Below, piece by piece: positions 44,153 through 54,833 of a stretch of 64,000 bases of DNA. The position numbers and the translations under genes were made by a program. The stretch is from Nocardioides glacieisoli (GTDB taxonomy: Bacteria > Actinomycetota > Actinomycetes > Propionibacteriales > Nocardioidaceae), in NCBI RefSeq assembly GCF_004137245.1, contig NZ_SDWS01000009.1:1-64000 (forward strand), in the 5' to 3' direction. A model generated the notes under the pieces. The model saw nothing but the letters and a program-made list of their open reading frames with translations. It was not told the origin of the DNA and searched no databases. Within the stretch, counting starts at the first letter, position 1. Each line of letters starts with the position of its first letter.

Positions 44153-45118
44153 TCAGGAGTCTCGCACGCTGATGCGCTCGCGCAGGCGCTGCACCATCTC
44201 GAGGCGGGCGCGCGTCGTGCTCTTCTGCGGCCAGACGGTGTCGAAGGCCGCGTTGACGGCCGCACCGATCAGCACGGCCAGCGCCAGGAGGTAGAGCCAC
44301 AGGAGCACGGCGATGGGTGCGGCGAGGGGTCCGTAGATCGATCGCGACTCGGCCGCGGTCACCGTCAGCACCCAGCGCAGGACGTAGGACCCGGCGACCC
44401 AGCAGAACAGCGAGAACGTCGCGCCGGGGAGGTTGAACGTCCACTTCGTCCGCACCGGCACGGACACGTGGTAGAGCGTGGCGAGGAAGCAGATGCACAG
44501 CGCGAGCACGAGCGGCCAGTAGAGGCTGTTGACGAAGTCGAGCCGGTCGGGCAGCACGCGGTCCACCAGCGTCGGACCGGCCACCACCAGTGGGATGCTG
44601 ATCGCCCCCGTGATCATGGCGAGCACGTAGAGCACGAACGACAGGGCGCGCGTCGCCACGATCCCGCGGTGCCCGCCGAGGCCGTGCATGATCGTGATGG
44701 TGTCGACGAAGACGTTGAGCGCGCGCGAGCCCGACCACAGCGCGAGGATGAAGCCGATCGAGATCACGTCGTAGCGGCCGCCGCCGAGCACCTCGCGGAT
44801 GGTCGGCTCGATGATGTTGTCGACCGCGCGGTCGGTCAGCGCCTGGCGGGAGATCTCGAGCACCGCGTTGCTGATGTCGTCGACCTGCGTGTCGGTGAAG
44901 CTCCCGCTGACGAAGCCGACCGCCCCCGCGAGCGCGAAGACCAGCGGCGGGACGGACAGCACGGCGAAGAAGGCGGCCTCGGCGGCAAGCCCGGTCACCC
45001 GGTTGCGCAGGCAGGACCCGACGGTCGTCACGATCACCCGCCACAGGTGCTCGCGGCCCTGCCGGGCGAGCACCTCGATCCGGCGCGGGGCAGGGTTCTG
45101 CTCACGCGCCTCGACCAT
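44153..45118 (-). CDS. YihY/virulence factor BrkB family membrane protein
   Basis: A 321-residue protein from the ATG at 45118; an ATG 15 codons earlier exists. It has six membrane helices with family marks GLAAEAAFFAVLSVPPLVFA, ISIGFILALWSGSRALNVFV, and GPLAAPIAVLLWLYLLALAV, LIGAAVNAA. The family was once called ribonuclease BN, which is a misannotation; the function is unknown. Confidence 0.9.
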   Translation of the reverse strand: MVEAREQNPAPRRIEVLARQGREHLWRVIVTTVGSCLRNRVTGLAAEAAFFAVLSVPPLVFALAGAVGFVSGSFTDTQVDDISNAVLEISRQALTDRAVDNIIEPTIREVLGGGRYDVISIGFILALWSGSRALNVFVDTITIMHGLGGHRGIVATRALSFVLYVLAMITGAISIPLVVAGPTLVDRVLPDRLDFVNSLYWPLVLALCICFLATLYHVSVPVRTKWTFNLPGATFSLFCWVAGSYVLRWVLTVTAAESRSIYGPLAAPIAVLLWLYLLALAVLIGAAVNAAFDTVWPQKSTTRARLEMVQRLRERISVRDS

Positions 45119-45179
45119 GTCGTCAACGCTAGTCGAGCACCCGCCCACGAGAGGTTTCCCCACGCCTTACGGTGTGGCC

Positions 45180-46823
45180 ATGAGTGACATGCGCACGGCC
45201 GCCGTGACCAACCAGGCACCCGCTCTGGTGGGGCACAACGTGGTCACGTCCGACGTCGCCCTGACCGAGGCGCTCGTCCGCCACGGGTCGGCAGACCTCG
45301 TCGAGGAGCTCGCCCCGCTCGGCGCCGAGGCCGGCACCGAGGAGGCCCGCGAGCACGGCAGGCTCGCCAACCGCCACCACCCCGAGCTGACGACGTACGA
45401 CCGCTTCGGCAACCGCATCGACGAGGTCGAGTTCCACCCGTCGTGGCACTGGCTGATGGAGCGCGCGGTGGGCCACGGCCTGCAGGCGGCGCCGTGGGAG
45501 CAGCAGGAGGGCGGCGACCCGCACGCCCACCTCCGGCGCGCGGCCGGCTTCTTCGCGTGGTCGCAGACCGAGCCCGGGCACGGCTGTCCGATCTCGATGA
45601 CGTACGCCGCCGTGCCGGCGCTGCGGGCCGACGACGCGATCGCCCAGGAGTGGACCCCGCTGCTCGCGGCGCGGTCCTACGACCCGGGCGTGCGACCGCG
45701 GACCGAGAAGGTCGGCGCGCTGGCGGGGATGGGCATGACCGAGAAGCAGGGCGGCTCCGACGTGCGGGCCAACCAGACCCGCGCGCTGCCGACCGCCGAG
45801 GACGGCTGGTACACGCTGCACGGCCACAAGTGGTTCACCTCCGCCCCGATGAACGACGTCTTCCTCGTGCTCGCCCAGGCCGCGGGTGGGATGACCTGCT
45901 TCGTCGTGCCGCGCGTGCTCGCCGACGGCACCCGCAACCGGATCGACGTGGTGCGGCTCAAGGACAAGCTCGGCAACCGGTCCAACGCCTCGAGCGAGCT
46001 CGAGCTCGACGGCACCCTCGCGCAGCGCCTCGGCGACGAGGGCCGCGGCGTGCGCACCATCCTCGAGATGGTCGCCGCGACGCGGCTCGACTGCGTGCTG
46101 GGCTCGGCCTCGCTGATGCGGCACGCGCTGGCGGAGGCATCGTGGCACGTCGCGCACCGCTCGGCGTTCGGCGGTCTGCTGGTCGACAAGCCGCTGATGC
46201 AGAACGTCGTCGCCGACCTGGCCGTCGAGTCCGAGGCCGCGACGGCGCTCGCGATGCGGCTGGCCGCGGCGGTCGACCGGCCCGGGGACGCCCACGAGGT
46301 CGCGCTGCGGCGGATCGCCCTGCCGCTGGCGAAGTTCTGGGTGTGCAAGCGCACGCCCGCGATGGTCGCCGAGGCGCTCGAGTGCCTCGGCGGCAACGGC
46401 TACGTCGAGGACTCCGGCCTGCCCCTGATGTTCCGCGAGTCACCGCTGAACTCGATCTGGGAAGGCTCGGGCAACGTCAACGCCCTCGACGTCCTCCGCG
46501 CCCTCGGCCGTGAGCCGGAGGTCCTCCAGGCGTGGATCACCGAGGTCGGTGCCGCCCGCGGGGCGGACAGCCGCCTGGACCGGGCCGTCGACGACACGCT
46601 GGCCCTCCTCGGGGACGTCGGCTCGCTGGAGTCCGGCGCCCGGCTGCTCGCGGGACAGATGGCCGCGTGCCTGCAGGGGTCGCTCCTCGTGCGCTTCGCA
46701 CCCGCCGAGGTGGCCGACGCCTTCTGCGGGAGCCGGTTCGGGACGTCGTACGGCGGAACGTTCGGGATGCTCACGAGCGGTTCGCTGCGGGAGATCGTGG
46801 ACCGGACCACTCCCCAGGGGTGA
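45180..46823 (+). CDS. acyl-CoA dehydrogenase family protein, AidB-like
   Basis: A 547-residue protein, the length of AidB rather than ordinary acyl-CoA dehydrogenases (about 380). Marks are GMGMTEKQGGSDVRANQT, WYTLHGHKWFTSAPMNDVFL, and ALECLGGNGYVEDSGLPLMF followed by RESPLNSIWEGSGNVNALDV. AidB proteins bind FAD and DNA and protect from alkylation. Whether this one is AidB in function or an isovaleryl-CoA-type enzyme is open. The ATG at 45180 follows a GC-rich leader without a strong RBS. Confidence 0.88.
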   Translation: MSDMRTAAVTNQAPALVGHNVVTSDVALTEALVRHGSADLVEELAPLGAEAGTEEAREHGRLANRHHPELTTYDRFGNRIDEVEFHPSWHWLMERAVGHGLQAAPWEQQEGGDPHAHLRRAAGFFAWSQTEPGHGCPISMTYAAVPALRADDAIAQEWTPLLAARSYDPGVRPRTEKVGALAGMGMTEKQGGSDVRANQTRALPTAEDGWYTLHGHKWFTSAPMNDVFLVLAQAAGGMTCFVVPRVLADGTRNRIDVVRLKDKLGNRSNASSELELDGTLAQRLGDEGRGVRTILEMVAATRLDCVLGSASLMRHALAEASWHVAHRSAFGGLLVDKPLMQNVVADLAVESEAATALAMRLAAAVDRPGDAHEVALRRIALPLAKFWVCKRTPAMVAEALECLGGNGYVEDSGLPLMFRESPLNSIWEGSGNVNALDVLRALGREPEVLQAWITEVGAARGADSRLDRAVDDTLALLGDVGSLESGARLLAGQMAACLQGSLLVRFAPAEVADAFCGSRFGTSYGGTFGMLTSGSLREIVDRTTPQG

Positions 46824-46905
46824 GCCTGACGCCGATTCCTCGACGAAGCCTCGCGCGGCACCCTCTTCGCGCCTAACGTGGCACCGATCCCCCGAGGAGG
46901 CCGCC

Positions 46906-47214
46906 TTGTCCGGCAAGACCAGCACCCTGTTCACCGTCGGCACCCTGCTCAGGCACGCCCAGGACGCCGCGGCCCCCGTGCGCGTCCTGGTCGAGGGCAC
47001 CTGGCTCGACGGGCGCATCGTCGGTGCCGACTCGCACGGCGTGGTGCTCGACGACGGCAACGGACAGCAGGTGCTGGTGCGGCTCGAGGCGGTCATCGCC
47101 GTCAGCTTCTCCCGCACCGACATCGACGATCCCGGCGCCGACCCGGACGAGGACACCCGCAGCCATGGGCGTCGCCGCCGCGACCCAATCGAGGCCGGCC
47201 CCGTCGGCGGCTGA
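46906..47214 (+). CDS. small protein, paralog of 47376-47738
   Basis: A 102-residue protein started by TTG at 46906, decided by RBS gaggagg. It reads TLFTVGTLLRHAQDAAAPVR, VLVEGTWLDGRIVGADSHGV, VLDDGNGQQVLVRLEAVIAV, and ends DPIEAGPVGG. A beta-rich, Sm/SH3-like barrel is suggested by the GxVxGxD-x-G-VLDDG pattern. No known family. The next gene encodes a clear paralog. Confidence 0.75.
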   Translation: MSGKTSTLFTVGTLLRHAQDAAAPVRVLVEGTWLDGRIVGADSHGVVLDDGNGQQVLVRLEAVIAVSFSRTDIDDPGADPDEDTRSHGRRRRDPIEAGPVGG

Positions 47215-47335
47215 CCGGTCCATACCAGCTGCCGCGTGGCGAGCCGAGGATCATCAAGTTTCGTCGAAGTCCTCGGTCACGCTCAGCCCATCGGCAATCC
47301 GGTGTCGGAGCCGCGGCATACGTTCTCCCCACTGC

Positions 47336-47369
47336 ACCTGTGGGGGGTGCTCACTCGTACCTGTGGGGG
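47336..47369 (+). repeat. 11-bp direct repeat upstream of the second paralog
   Basis: acctgtggggg occurs at 47336-47346 and 47359-47369, 23 bp apart. The second copy ends 7 bp before the ATG and would provide the RBS-like G-run. It may be a regulator site for this gene. Confidence 0.4.
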
Positions 47370-47375
47370 TATGCC

Positions 47376-47718
47376 ATGACCAAGATGTCCAGCACGATGT
47401 TCAGCGTGGGGACGCTCCTGCGGCGGGCCGAGGACACCGGCGCCGAGGTGAAGGTGCTGGTGCAGAACAGCTGGCTCACGGGCCACGTCCTCGGCTGTGA
47501 CGGACTCGGTGCCGTCCTCGACGACGGTGAAGGCAGCCAGTCGCTCGTGCGGCTCGACCAGGTCGCCGCGGTGACCTTCTCCCGCGCCGCGATGGAGGAC
47601 GACCTCGTCGACGCGTCCGCCCGAGCGCACGGTGGTGGACGCGGCCCGATCGAGGCGGGCCCGGTCACGGTGCCCACCCAGGGCCGCGGCGAGCAGTCCA
47701 TCCGCATGTTGCACGGCC

Positions 47719-47738
<20 letters not shown>
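47376..47738 (+). CDS. small protein, paralog of 46906-47214
   Basis: A 120-residue protein. It aligns with the upstream protein along its length: TMFSVGTLLRRAEDTGAEVK, VLVQNSWLTGHVLGCDGLGA, VLDDGEGSQSLVRLDQVAAV, and GPIEAGPV. A basic tail ending IRMLHGLTAKPY is extra. Its 3' end overlaps the convergent pgm gene by 20 bp. The function is unknown; a role in nucleic acid binding is only suggested by the barrel-like pattern. Confidence 0.8.
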
Positions 47739-49362
<1,624 letters not shown>

Positions 49363-49496
49363 GGCCCCATCTTGGTGGGTCGGGCAACTCCCGTCGAGAA
49401 AGGTGTCGGCCTCGTGTCGAATCGGGCAGGGTTGACCCGTCAACGGGGTGAGGCCGCAGCCCTGCGGCCCAGACGACCGAAGGAGCTCGACCGACG

Positions 49497-49847
49497 ATGA
49501 GCCGCTACCTGATCCTGCTGCCTGCGCCCGAGGCCGAGTGGGCGGACCTGCCGCCGGATGAGCACGCGAAGGGACATGCGTCCCACGTGCAGTTCCAGCA
49601 GGACCTGGAGGCCGGTGGCCACGAGCTGCTGGTCGCGGGTCCGCTCGACCCCTCGGCCACGGCCACCTCGATGCGTCCCGACGGTGCGGGCGGCACGCTC
49701 GTCACCGACGGACCCTTCACCGAGTCGGCGGAGCAGGTGGTCGGGTTCTACCTCGTCCGCTCGGACGACGAGGCCGACCTGCGCGCGGCGTGCGAGCGGT
49801 GGTCAAGCCGGGGTGAGCTCCTCGAGTTCCGCCGGATGGCGGAGTGA
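49497..49847 (+). CDS. YciI-like DGPF-domain protein 1
   Basis: A 116-residue protein with the DGPF motif (TLVTDGPFTESAEQVVGFYL) near residue 72. The dimeric alpha/beta barrel YciI-like family has no firm function. It is the first of four related genes that precede an ECF42-like sigma gene; the next gene begins 10 bp downstream. Confidence 0.9.
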   Translation: MSRYLILLPAPEAEWADLPPDEHAKGHASHVQFQQDLEAGGHELLVAGPLDPSATATSMRPDGAGGTLVTDGPFTESAEQVVGFYLVRSDDEADLRAACERWSSRGELLEFRRMAE

Positions 49848-49857
49848 GGAGACCGAC

Positions 49858-50217
49858 ATGACCGACTACATCGTGCTGCTGTTGGGTGATACCGACGCGT
49901 GGTGGGACACGCCGGAGGAGGAGAAGAAGGCGACCTACGACGTGCACGGGCGCTTCACCGAGGAGCTCGAACGGCGTGGCCACACCATCGTGGGCGGCGC
50001 GGAGCTGCCGCGGGCGTCGGAGGCGAAGTCGCTCGCGCCCCACTCCGACGTCGTGACCGACGGGCCCTACACCGAGAGCACCGAGCAGCTCGGCGGCTAC
50101 TACGAGGTCTCCACCGACGACCTCGACGACCTGATGGACGTGTGCAAGATCCTCTCGGCGACCGGCGACGCCGTCGAGGTGCACCGCAAGATCACCGGCG
50201 AGGAGCAGCCGACGTGA
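49858..50217 (+). CDS. YciI-like DGPF-domain protein 2
   Basis: A 119-residue protein with the motif VVTDGPYTESTEQLGGYYEV. It is related to its neighbours but diverged in the N-terminal half (MTDYIVLLLGDTDAWWDTPE). It overlaps the next gene by 4 bp (GTGA). Confidence 0.9.
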   Translation: MTDYIVLLLGDTDAWWDTPEEEKKATYDVHGRFTEELERRGHTIVGGAELPRASEAKSLAPHSDVVTDGPYTESTEQLGGYYEVSTDDLDDLMDVCKILSATGDAVEVHRKITGEEQPT

Positions 50218-50573
50218 CCCGGTTCGTCGTCCTCATCGCCTACGGGTCGTCCGAGTGGGACGGCGCCAGTGCGGAGACGCGGGACTACTACTTCCGGGCC
50301 CACGACGCCTTCTCCGCCTACGTCGCCGAGCACGGCACCGAGCACTCCTCCGGCGCCCTCGCGGATCCGGGCGCGGCCACCACGGTGCGCCGGGCAGGTC
50401 GCGCCCGCGACGGTGACGTCGTCGTGACCATCGGCCCGTTCGCCGAGACGACCGAGCAGGTCGGCGGCTACTACGACGTCGAGCTGCCCGACCTCGACCA
50501 CGCGATCACGGCCGCGAGCCTGCTCCCGGCGGCGTACTCCGTCGAGATCCGGCCCACCATCACCATCACCTGA
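50214..50573 (+). CDS. YciI-like DGPF-domain protein 3, degenerate motif
   Basis: A 119-residue GTG-started protein. The usual DGPF is changed to IGPF (VVTIGPFAETTEQVGGYYDV). The Asp loss could alter the active-site pocket. It is otherwise like its neighbours and lies in the same transcript. Confidence 0.88.
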   Translation: MTRFVVLIAYGSSEWDGASAETRDYYFRAHDAFSAYVAEHGTEHSSGALADPGAATTVRRAGRARDGDVVVTIGPFAETTEQVGGYYDVELPDLDHAITAASLLPAAYSVEIRPTITIT

Positions 50574-50599
50574 CACCACCCGACGAGACTGGAGCCGAC

Positions 50600-50959
50600 A
50601 TGAGATACCTGGTGCTGCTGATCGGCGACGGGGCGGAGAAGCCCTGGCCCGAGCAGACCGAGGACGAGCAGTCCGCCGCGATGGAGAAGTTCGGGGCGTT
50701 CGACGCGGCCTGCCGCGAGCGCGAGGGCGTCGAGCTGCTGGCCGGCGAGGCGCTGAGCGGACCGGACGACGCCACCGTGATGCGTACGTCGAGCGAGGGC
50801 CGGGTCGCGCTGACCGACGGACCCTACGCCGAGGTCATCGAGGGCATGGGCGGGTTCTACCTGCTGGAGGCGCCCGACCTCGACGTCGTCGTGGAGCTGC
50901 TGCGAGTGCTGCCGCGCTACGACATCCAGATCCACCCGACCGTGGACGTGACGCTCTGA
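50600..50959 (+). CDS. YciI-like DGPF-domain protein 4
   Basis: A 119-residue protein with the motif ALTDGPYAEVIEGMGGFYLL and a preceding GATV-like segment DDATVMRTSSEGR. It lies 23 bp upstream of the sigma gene, the position of the standard ECF42 partner. Confidence 0.9.
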   Translation: MRYLVLLIGDGAEKPWPEQTEDEQSAAMEKFGAFDAACREREGVELLAGEALSGPDDATVMRTSSEGRVALTDGPYAEVIEGMGGFYLLEAPDLDVVVELLRVLPRYDIQIHPTVDVTL

Positions 50960-50982
50960 GAGATCCAGCCCTCGAGGAGGTC

Positions 50983-52191
50983 GTGCGACAGGAGTGGGGC
51001 CGCCTGGTGGCCCTGCTCCTGTCGCAGTTCCGCCGTCTCGACCTCGTCGAGGACGCGCTCGGCGACGCGGTCGAGGCGGCCAGCCGGACGTGGCCCGCGG
51101 ACGGCACGCCCGACAACCCGGCCGGCTGGCTGATGACCGCCGCCAAGCGGCGGGTGCTGGACCGGCTCCGCACCGAGGGCGTCGCCCAACGCAAGCTGCC
51201 GATGCTCCTCACCGACGCCGAGCACCGTGAGGAGGGCGCACGCACGATGGCCGACAGCGGCAGCCTCGTCGAGGACGACGTCCTCCGGCTCGTGCTGATG
51301 TGCGCCCACCCGGCGCTCGCGCCCGAGGCGGCCGGCGCCCTCAGCCTGAGGCTCGTCCTGGGCGTGCCGACGGCCGACATCGCGCGGCTCTTCCTCGTGC
51401 CCGAGCCGACGATGGCGGCCCGGATCACCCGGGCGAAGAAGCGCATCGTCGGGGCCGGCATCCCGTTCGCCGTGCCGGACGCCGCGGTGCTGCCCGACCG
51501 GCTCGACATCGTGGCGCAGACGACCTACCTCGCCTTCACCGCTGGGTACGCGCCGGGCACCGGACCCGACCTGCTCCGCGCCGACCTGTCGGGCGAGGCG
51601 ATCCGGCTGGCGCGCGTGGTGCTCGGGCTGCGCCCCGACGAGCCGGCACTGGTCGCGCTGCTCGCCCTCATGCTGCTCCAGCACTCGCGGCGGGACGCCC
51701 GCGTCCGCGACGGCCGCCTCGTGCTGCTGGCCGACCAGGACCGCGGACGCTGGCACCACGACGAGATCGCCGAGGGGACCCGGCTGCTGGTGGGACCGGT
51801 GCTGGCGGGACCGGTCACGCCGCTCACGGCGTCGTACGCCCTCCAGGCGCGGATCGCGGCCGAGCACGCCACCGCGCCGACCGCCGACGACACCCGGTGG
51901 GACCGCATCGTCGGGCTCTACGACCTGCTGCTGCAGGTGTCGCCCTCCCCCGCCGCCCGGCTCGCACGAGCGGTCGCCGTCGCGGAGGACCGCGGCACCG
52001 CCGCGGGCCTGGCAGCGCTCGAGGGACTGGAGATCCCGTCGAGCCACCGTCCCGCCGCGGTCCGCGCCGAGCTGCTCGCCCGCTCGGGCGACACCGACGC
52101 CGCGCGGGCGGCGTACGACCAGGCGATCGCGGCGTGCGGCAACGACGTGGAGCGCGAGTTCCTCGAGCGGCAGCGCGAGACCCTGGGCTAG
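50983..52191 (+). CDS. ECF sigma factor with long C-terminal extension (ECF42-like)
   Basis: A 402-residue protein, twice the usual ECF length. The sigma part (about 1-170) has [39 protein letters not shown], and a region 4 [20 protein letters not shown] with [13 protein letters not shown]. The rest is helical and TPR-like ([40 protein letters not shown]). This architecture next to DGPF proteins is the ECF42 group. The GTG at 50983 is only 2 bp from the RBS-like aggagg; the frame is open upstream (DPALEEVV), so the true start may be earlier. Confidence 0.9.
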   Translation: MRQEWGRLVALLLSQFRRLDLVEDALGDAVEAASRTWPADGTPDNPAGWLMTAAKRRVLDRLRTEGVAQRKLPMLLTDAEHREEGARTMADSGSLVEDDVLRLVLMCAHPALAPEAAGALSLRLVLGVPTADIARLFLVPEPTMAARITRAKKRIVGAGIPFAVPDAAVLPDRLDIVAQTTYLAFTAGYAPGTGPDLLRADLSGEAIRLARVVLGLRPDEPALVALLALMLLQHSRRDARVRDGRLVLLADQDRGRWHHDEIAEGTRLLVGPVLAGPVTPLTASYALQARIAAEHATAPTADDTRWDRIVGLYDLLLQVSPSPAARLARAVAVAEDRGTAAGLAALEGLEIPSSHRPAAVRAELLARSGDTDAARAAYDQAIAACGNDVEREFLERQRETLG

Positions 52192-53438
52192 GACTCCACC
52201 TTCTGCTGCTTGGCCAGGACGGTCAGGCCCTCGTCCACGACGAAGCCGCGGGCGCGGTCCTCCTCGTGGTCGACACCGATCCGGGCACCCGGAGGCACGA
52301 TCACGCCCTTGTCGAGGATCGCGTTGCGCACGACCGCGCCCTCGCCGATCTGCACGCCGTCCATCAGCACGGAGTCCGACACCTCGGCCCCGTCCTTGAC
52401 CCACACCGCCGGCGACAGCACCGACTGGTTGACGGTGCCACCGGTGACGACCACTCCGGGCGAGAGGATCGAGTTGTGCGTCGACACACCGGCGCCACTG
52501 GCGCCCTCGACGAGCTTGGCCGGCGGGTGCGGGCCGTAGCTGGTGTAGATCGGCCAGGCGTTGTTGTAGAGGTTGAAGACCGGCAGCGGCGAGACCAGGT
52601 CCTTGTGGGCGTCGTAGTAGGACCGCATCGTCCCGACGTCGCGCCAGTAGCCGCGGTCGCGGTCGGTCGATCCCGGGACCTCGTTGTCCTTGTAGTCGTA
52701 GACCGCGGACTCCGCCTTGTCGACGAACCACGGCACGATGTCGCCGCCCATGTCGTGCTTGGACTGCTCGAAGTCCGCGTCGCGGGTGACGGCGTCGACC
52801 AGTGCGTCGGCGGTGAAGACGTAGTTGCCCATGCTGGCGAGCACCTCGTCGGGCGAGTCCGGCAGGCCGACGGGATCGGTGGGCTTCTCGAGGAAGGCGC
52901 GGATCTTCTGGGGGTTGCCCGGGTCGACGTCGATGACGCCGAACTGGTCGGCGAGGCTGATCGGCTGGCGGATCGCGGCGACCGTGCAGCCCGCACCGGA
53001 CTCGACGTGGTCGGCGACCATCTGCGAGAAGTCCATCCGATAGACGTGGTCCGCGCCCACCACCACGACGATGTCGGGGCGCTCGTCGGTGAGCAGGTTG
53101 AGCGACTGGAAGATCGCGTCGGCGCTGCCGAGGTACCACCGCTTGCCGACGCGCTGCTGGGCGGGCACCGGGGTGACGTAGTTGCCGAGGAGGTTGGACA
53201 TCCGCCACGTCGTCGTGACGTGGCGGTCGAGGCTGTGCGACTTGTACTGCGTGAGCACGACGACCTTGAGGTAGCCGGAGTTCACGACGTTGGACAGCGC
53301 GAAGTCGATCAGGCGGTAGATGCCTCCGAACGGCACCGCGGGTTTGGCCCGGTCGGCGGTCAGGGGCATCAGTCGCTTGCCCTCACCGCCTGCCAGGACG
53401 ACTGCGAGGACCTTCTTGCGCGGGGGCGTGATGGCCAT
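52188..53438 (-). CDS. glgC: glucose-1-phosphate adenylyltransferase
   Basis: A 416-residue protein. Family marks: [20 protein letters not shown] (nucleotide site), [20 protein letters not shown], the [15 protein letters not shown] loop, and the left-handed beta-helix C-terminus. It makes ADP-glucose from ATP and glucose 1-phosphate, the committed step of glycogen synthesis. Its stop shares the ctag palindrome with the stop of the convergent sigma gene. It diverges from glgA. Confidence 0.96.
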   Translation of the reverse strand: MAITPPRKKVLAVVLAGGEGKRLMPLTADRAKPAVPFGGIYRLIDFALSNVVNSGYLKVVVLTQYKSHSLDRHVTTTWRMSNLLGNYVTPVPAQQRVGKRWYLGSADAIFQSLNLLTDERPDIVVVVGADHVYRMDFSQMVADHVESGAGCTVAAIRQPISLADQFGVIDVDPGNPQKIRAFLEKPTDPVGLPDSPDEVLASMGNYVFTADALVDAVTRDADFEQSKHDMGGDIVPWFVDKAESAVYDYKDNEVPGSTDRDRGYWRDVGTMRSYYDAHKDLVSPLPVFNLYNNAWPIYTSYGPHPPAKLVEGASGAGVSTHNSILSPGVVVTGGTVNQSVLSPAVWVKDGAEVSDSVLMDGVQIGEGAVVRNAILDKGVIVPPGARIGVDHEEDRARGFVVDEGLTVLAKQQKVES

Positions 53439-53512
53439 GCGACGAAACTAGCCGTCCGGCAGGGGCGCGGTCGACCACCTACGGGGCCAGTTTGAGGACT
53501 ACCTTCGTGCCC

Positions 53513-54700
53513 ATGCGCATCGACGTCCTGAGCAAGGAGTACCCACCGGAGGTCTACGGCGGTGCGGGGGTGCACGTCGCCGAGCTGGTCCGTGCCCTGC
53601 GGGTCCTCCCCGACATGGACGCGCGGGTGCGCTGCTTCGGCGCCCCGCGCTCCGAGCCCGGCACGACGGCGTACCACGAGGCCTCGTCGCTCGTCGACGC
53701 CAACCCGGCGATCCGGACGCTCGGCGTCGACCTCGCGATGGTCGACGACTGCCTCGGGGCGGACCTCGTGCACTCACACACCTGGTACGCCAACATGGCC
53801 GGCCACCTCGCGTCGCTGATGCACGGCATCCCGCACGTCGTCAGCGCGCACTCCCTCGAGCCCATGCGACCATGGAAGGCCGAGCAGCTCGGTGGCGGCT
53901 ACGCCCTCTCCAGCTGGGCGGAGCGGACGGCGTACGAGGGTGCTGCGGGGATCGTCGCCGTCAGCGCTGCGATGCGCGACGACGTGCTGCGCAGCTATCC
54001 CGCGGTCGACCCGGCGCGCGTCCACGTCGTGCACAACGGCATCGACACCACGCAGTGGTCCCCCATCGACAACCCCGACCGGGTCCGCGAGCTCGGCGTC
54101 GACCCCGACCGACCGAGCGTCATCTTCGTCGGCCGGATCACCCGCCAGAAGGGCCTGCCCCTCTTCCTCCGCGCCGCGGCCGCGCTGCCGCCCGACGTGC
54201 AGCTCGTGCTGTGCGCCGGCGCGCCCGACACCCCCGAGATCATGGCCGAGGTGACCGAGCTGGTCTCCGAGCTGGCCGCCACGCGATCGGGTGTCGTCTG
54301 GATCGCCGAGATGCTCCCGCGTCCCGATGTCGTCGCGCTGCTGACCGCGGCCACCGTCTTCGCCTGCCCCTCGATCTACGAACCCCTCGGCATCGTGAAC
54401 CTCGAGTCGATGGCCTGCGAGACCGCCGTCGTCGCCACCGCCACCGGTGGCATCCCCGAGGTCGTCGTCCACGGCGAGACCGGCTGGCTCGTCCCGATCG
54501 AGCAGGCCACCGACGGCACCGGCACCCCCCTCGACCCGGAGGCCTACGTCGCCGACCTCGCCGCCGCGCTGACCGATGCCGTGAGCGACCCCGCCCGCGC
54601 CCGGACGTACGGCGTCGCCGGACGCCAGCGCGCCATCGAGTCGTTCAGCTGGGACGCCATCGCGGGTCGGACGCTCGACCTGTACTCGTCCCTCACCTGA
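53513..54700 (+). CDS. glgA: glycogen synthase (GT4/GT5-type), actinobacterial GlgA
   Basis: A 395-residue protein from the ATG at 53513 (MRIDVLSKEYPPEVYGGAGV). It has HSHTWYANMAGHLASLMHGI, the Rossmann donor domain with FVGRITRQKGLPLFLRAAAA, and the donor-binding CPSIYEPLGIVNLESMACET. It adds ADP-glucose to alpha-glucan; in some actinobacteria the same family makes maltose 1-phosphate (GlgM), so that alternative should be kept in mind. Confidence 0.93.
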   Translation: MRIDVLSKEYPPEVYGGAGVHVAELVRALRVLPDMDARVRCFGAPRSEPGTTAYHEASSLVDANPAIRTLGVDLAMVDDCLGADLVHSHTWYANMAGHLASLMHGIPHVVSAHSLEPMRPWKAEQLGGGYALSSWAERTAYEGAAGIVAVSAAMRDDVLRSYPAVDPARVHVVHNGIDTTQWSPIDNPDRVRELGVDPDRPSVIFVGRITRQKGLPLFLRAAAALPPDVQLVLCAGAPDTPEIMAEVTELVSELAATRSGVVWIAEMLPRPDVVALLTAATVFACPSIYEPLGIVNLESMACETAVVATATGGIPEVVVHGETGWLVPIEQATDGTGTPLDPEAYVADLAAALTDAVSDPARARTYGVAGRQRAIESFSWDAIAGRTLDLYSSLT

Positions 54701-54833
54701 CCGACCGACGGACCGAACCATCCGTGGCGGGCCACGTTTGGCGTACGGCGTGCAGCTGGCGTGTCGTTCGGTCCGCTGGTCGGCCTGTGGAGAGCGCCAG
54801 CGCGGGGATGCCTCCAGCAGGCAGGCTCACGAG

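Noticed and set aside
43062-45044. A 660-codon frame that joins the YihY region to the K+ channel
   Set aside because: Its first part is out of frame with the clear YihY-like protein; the real channel starts at the GTG at 44150.
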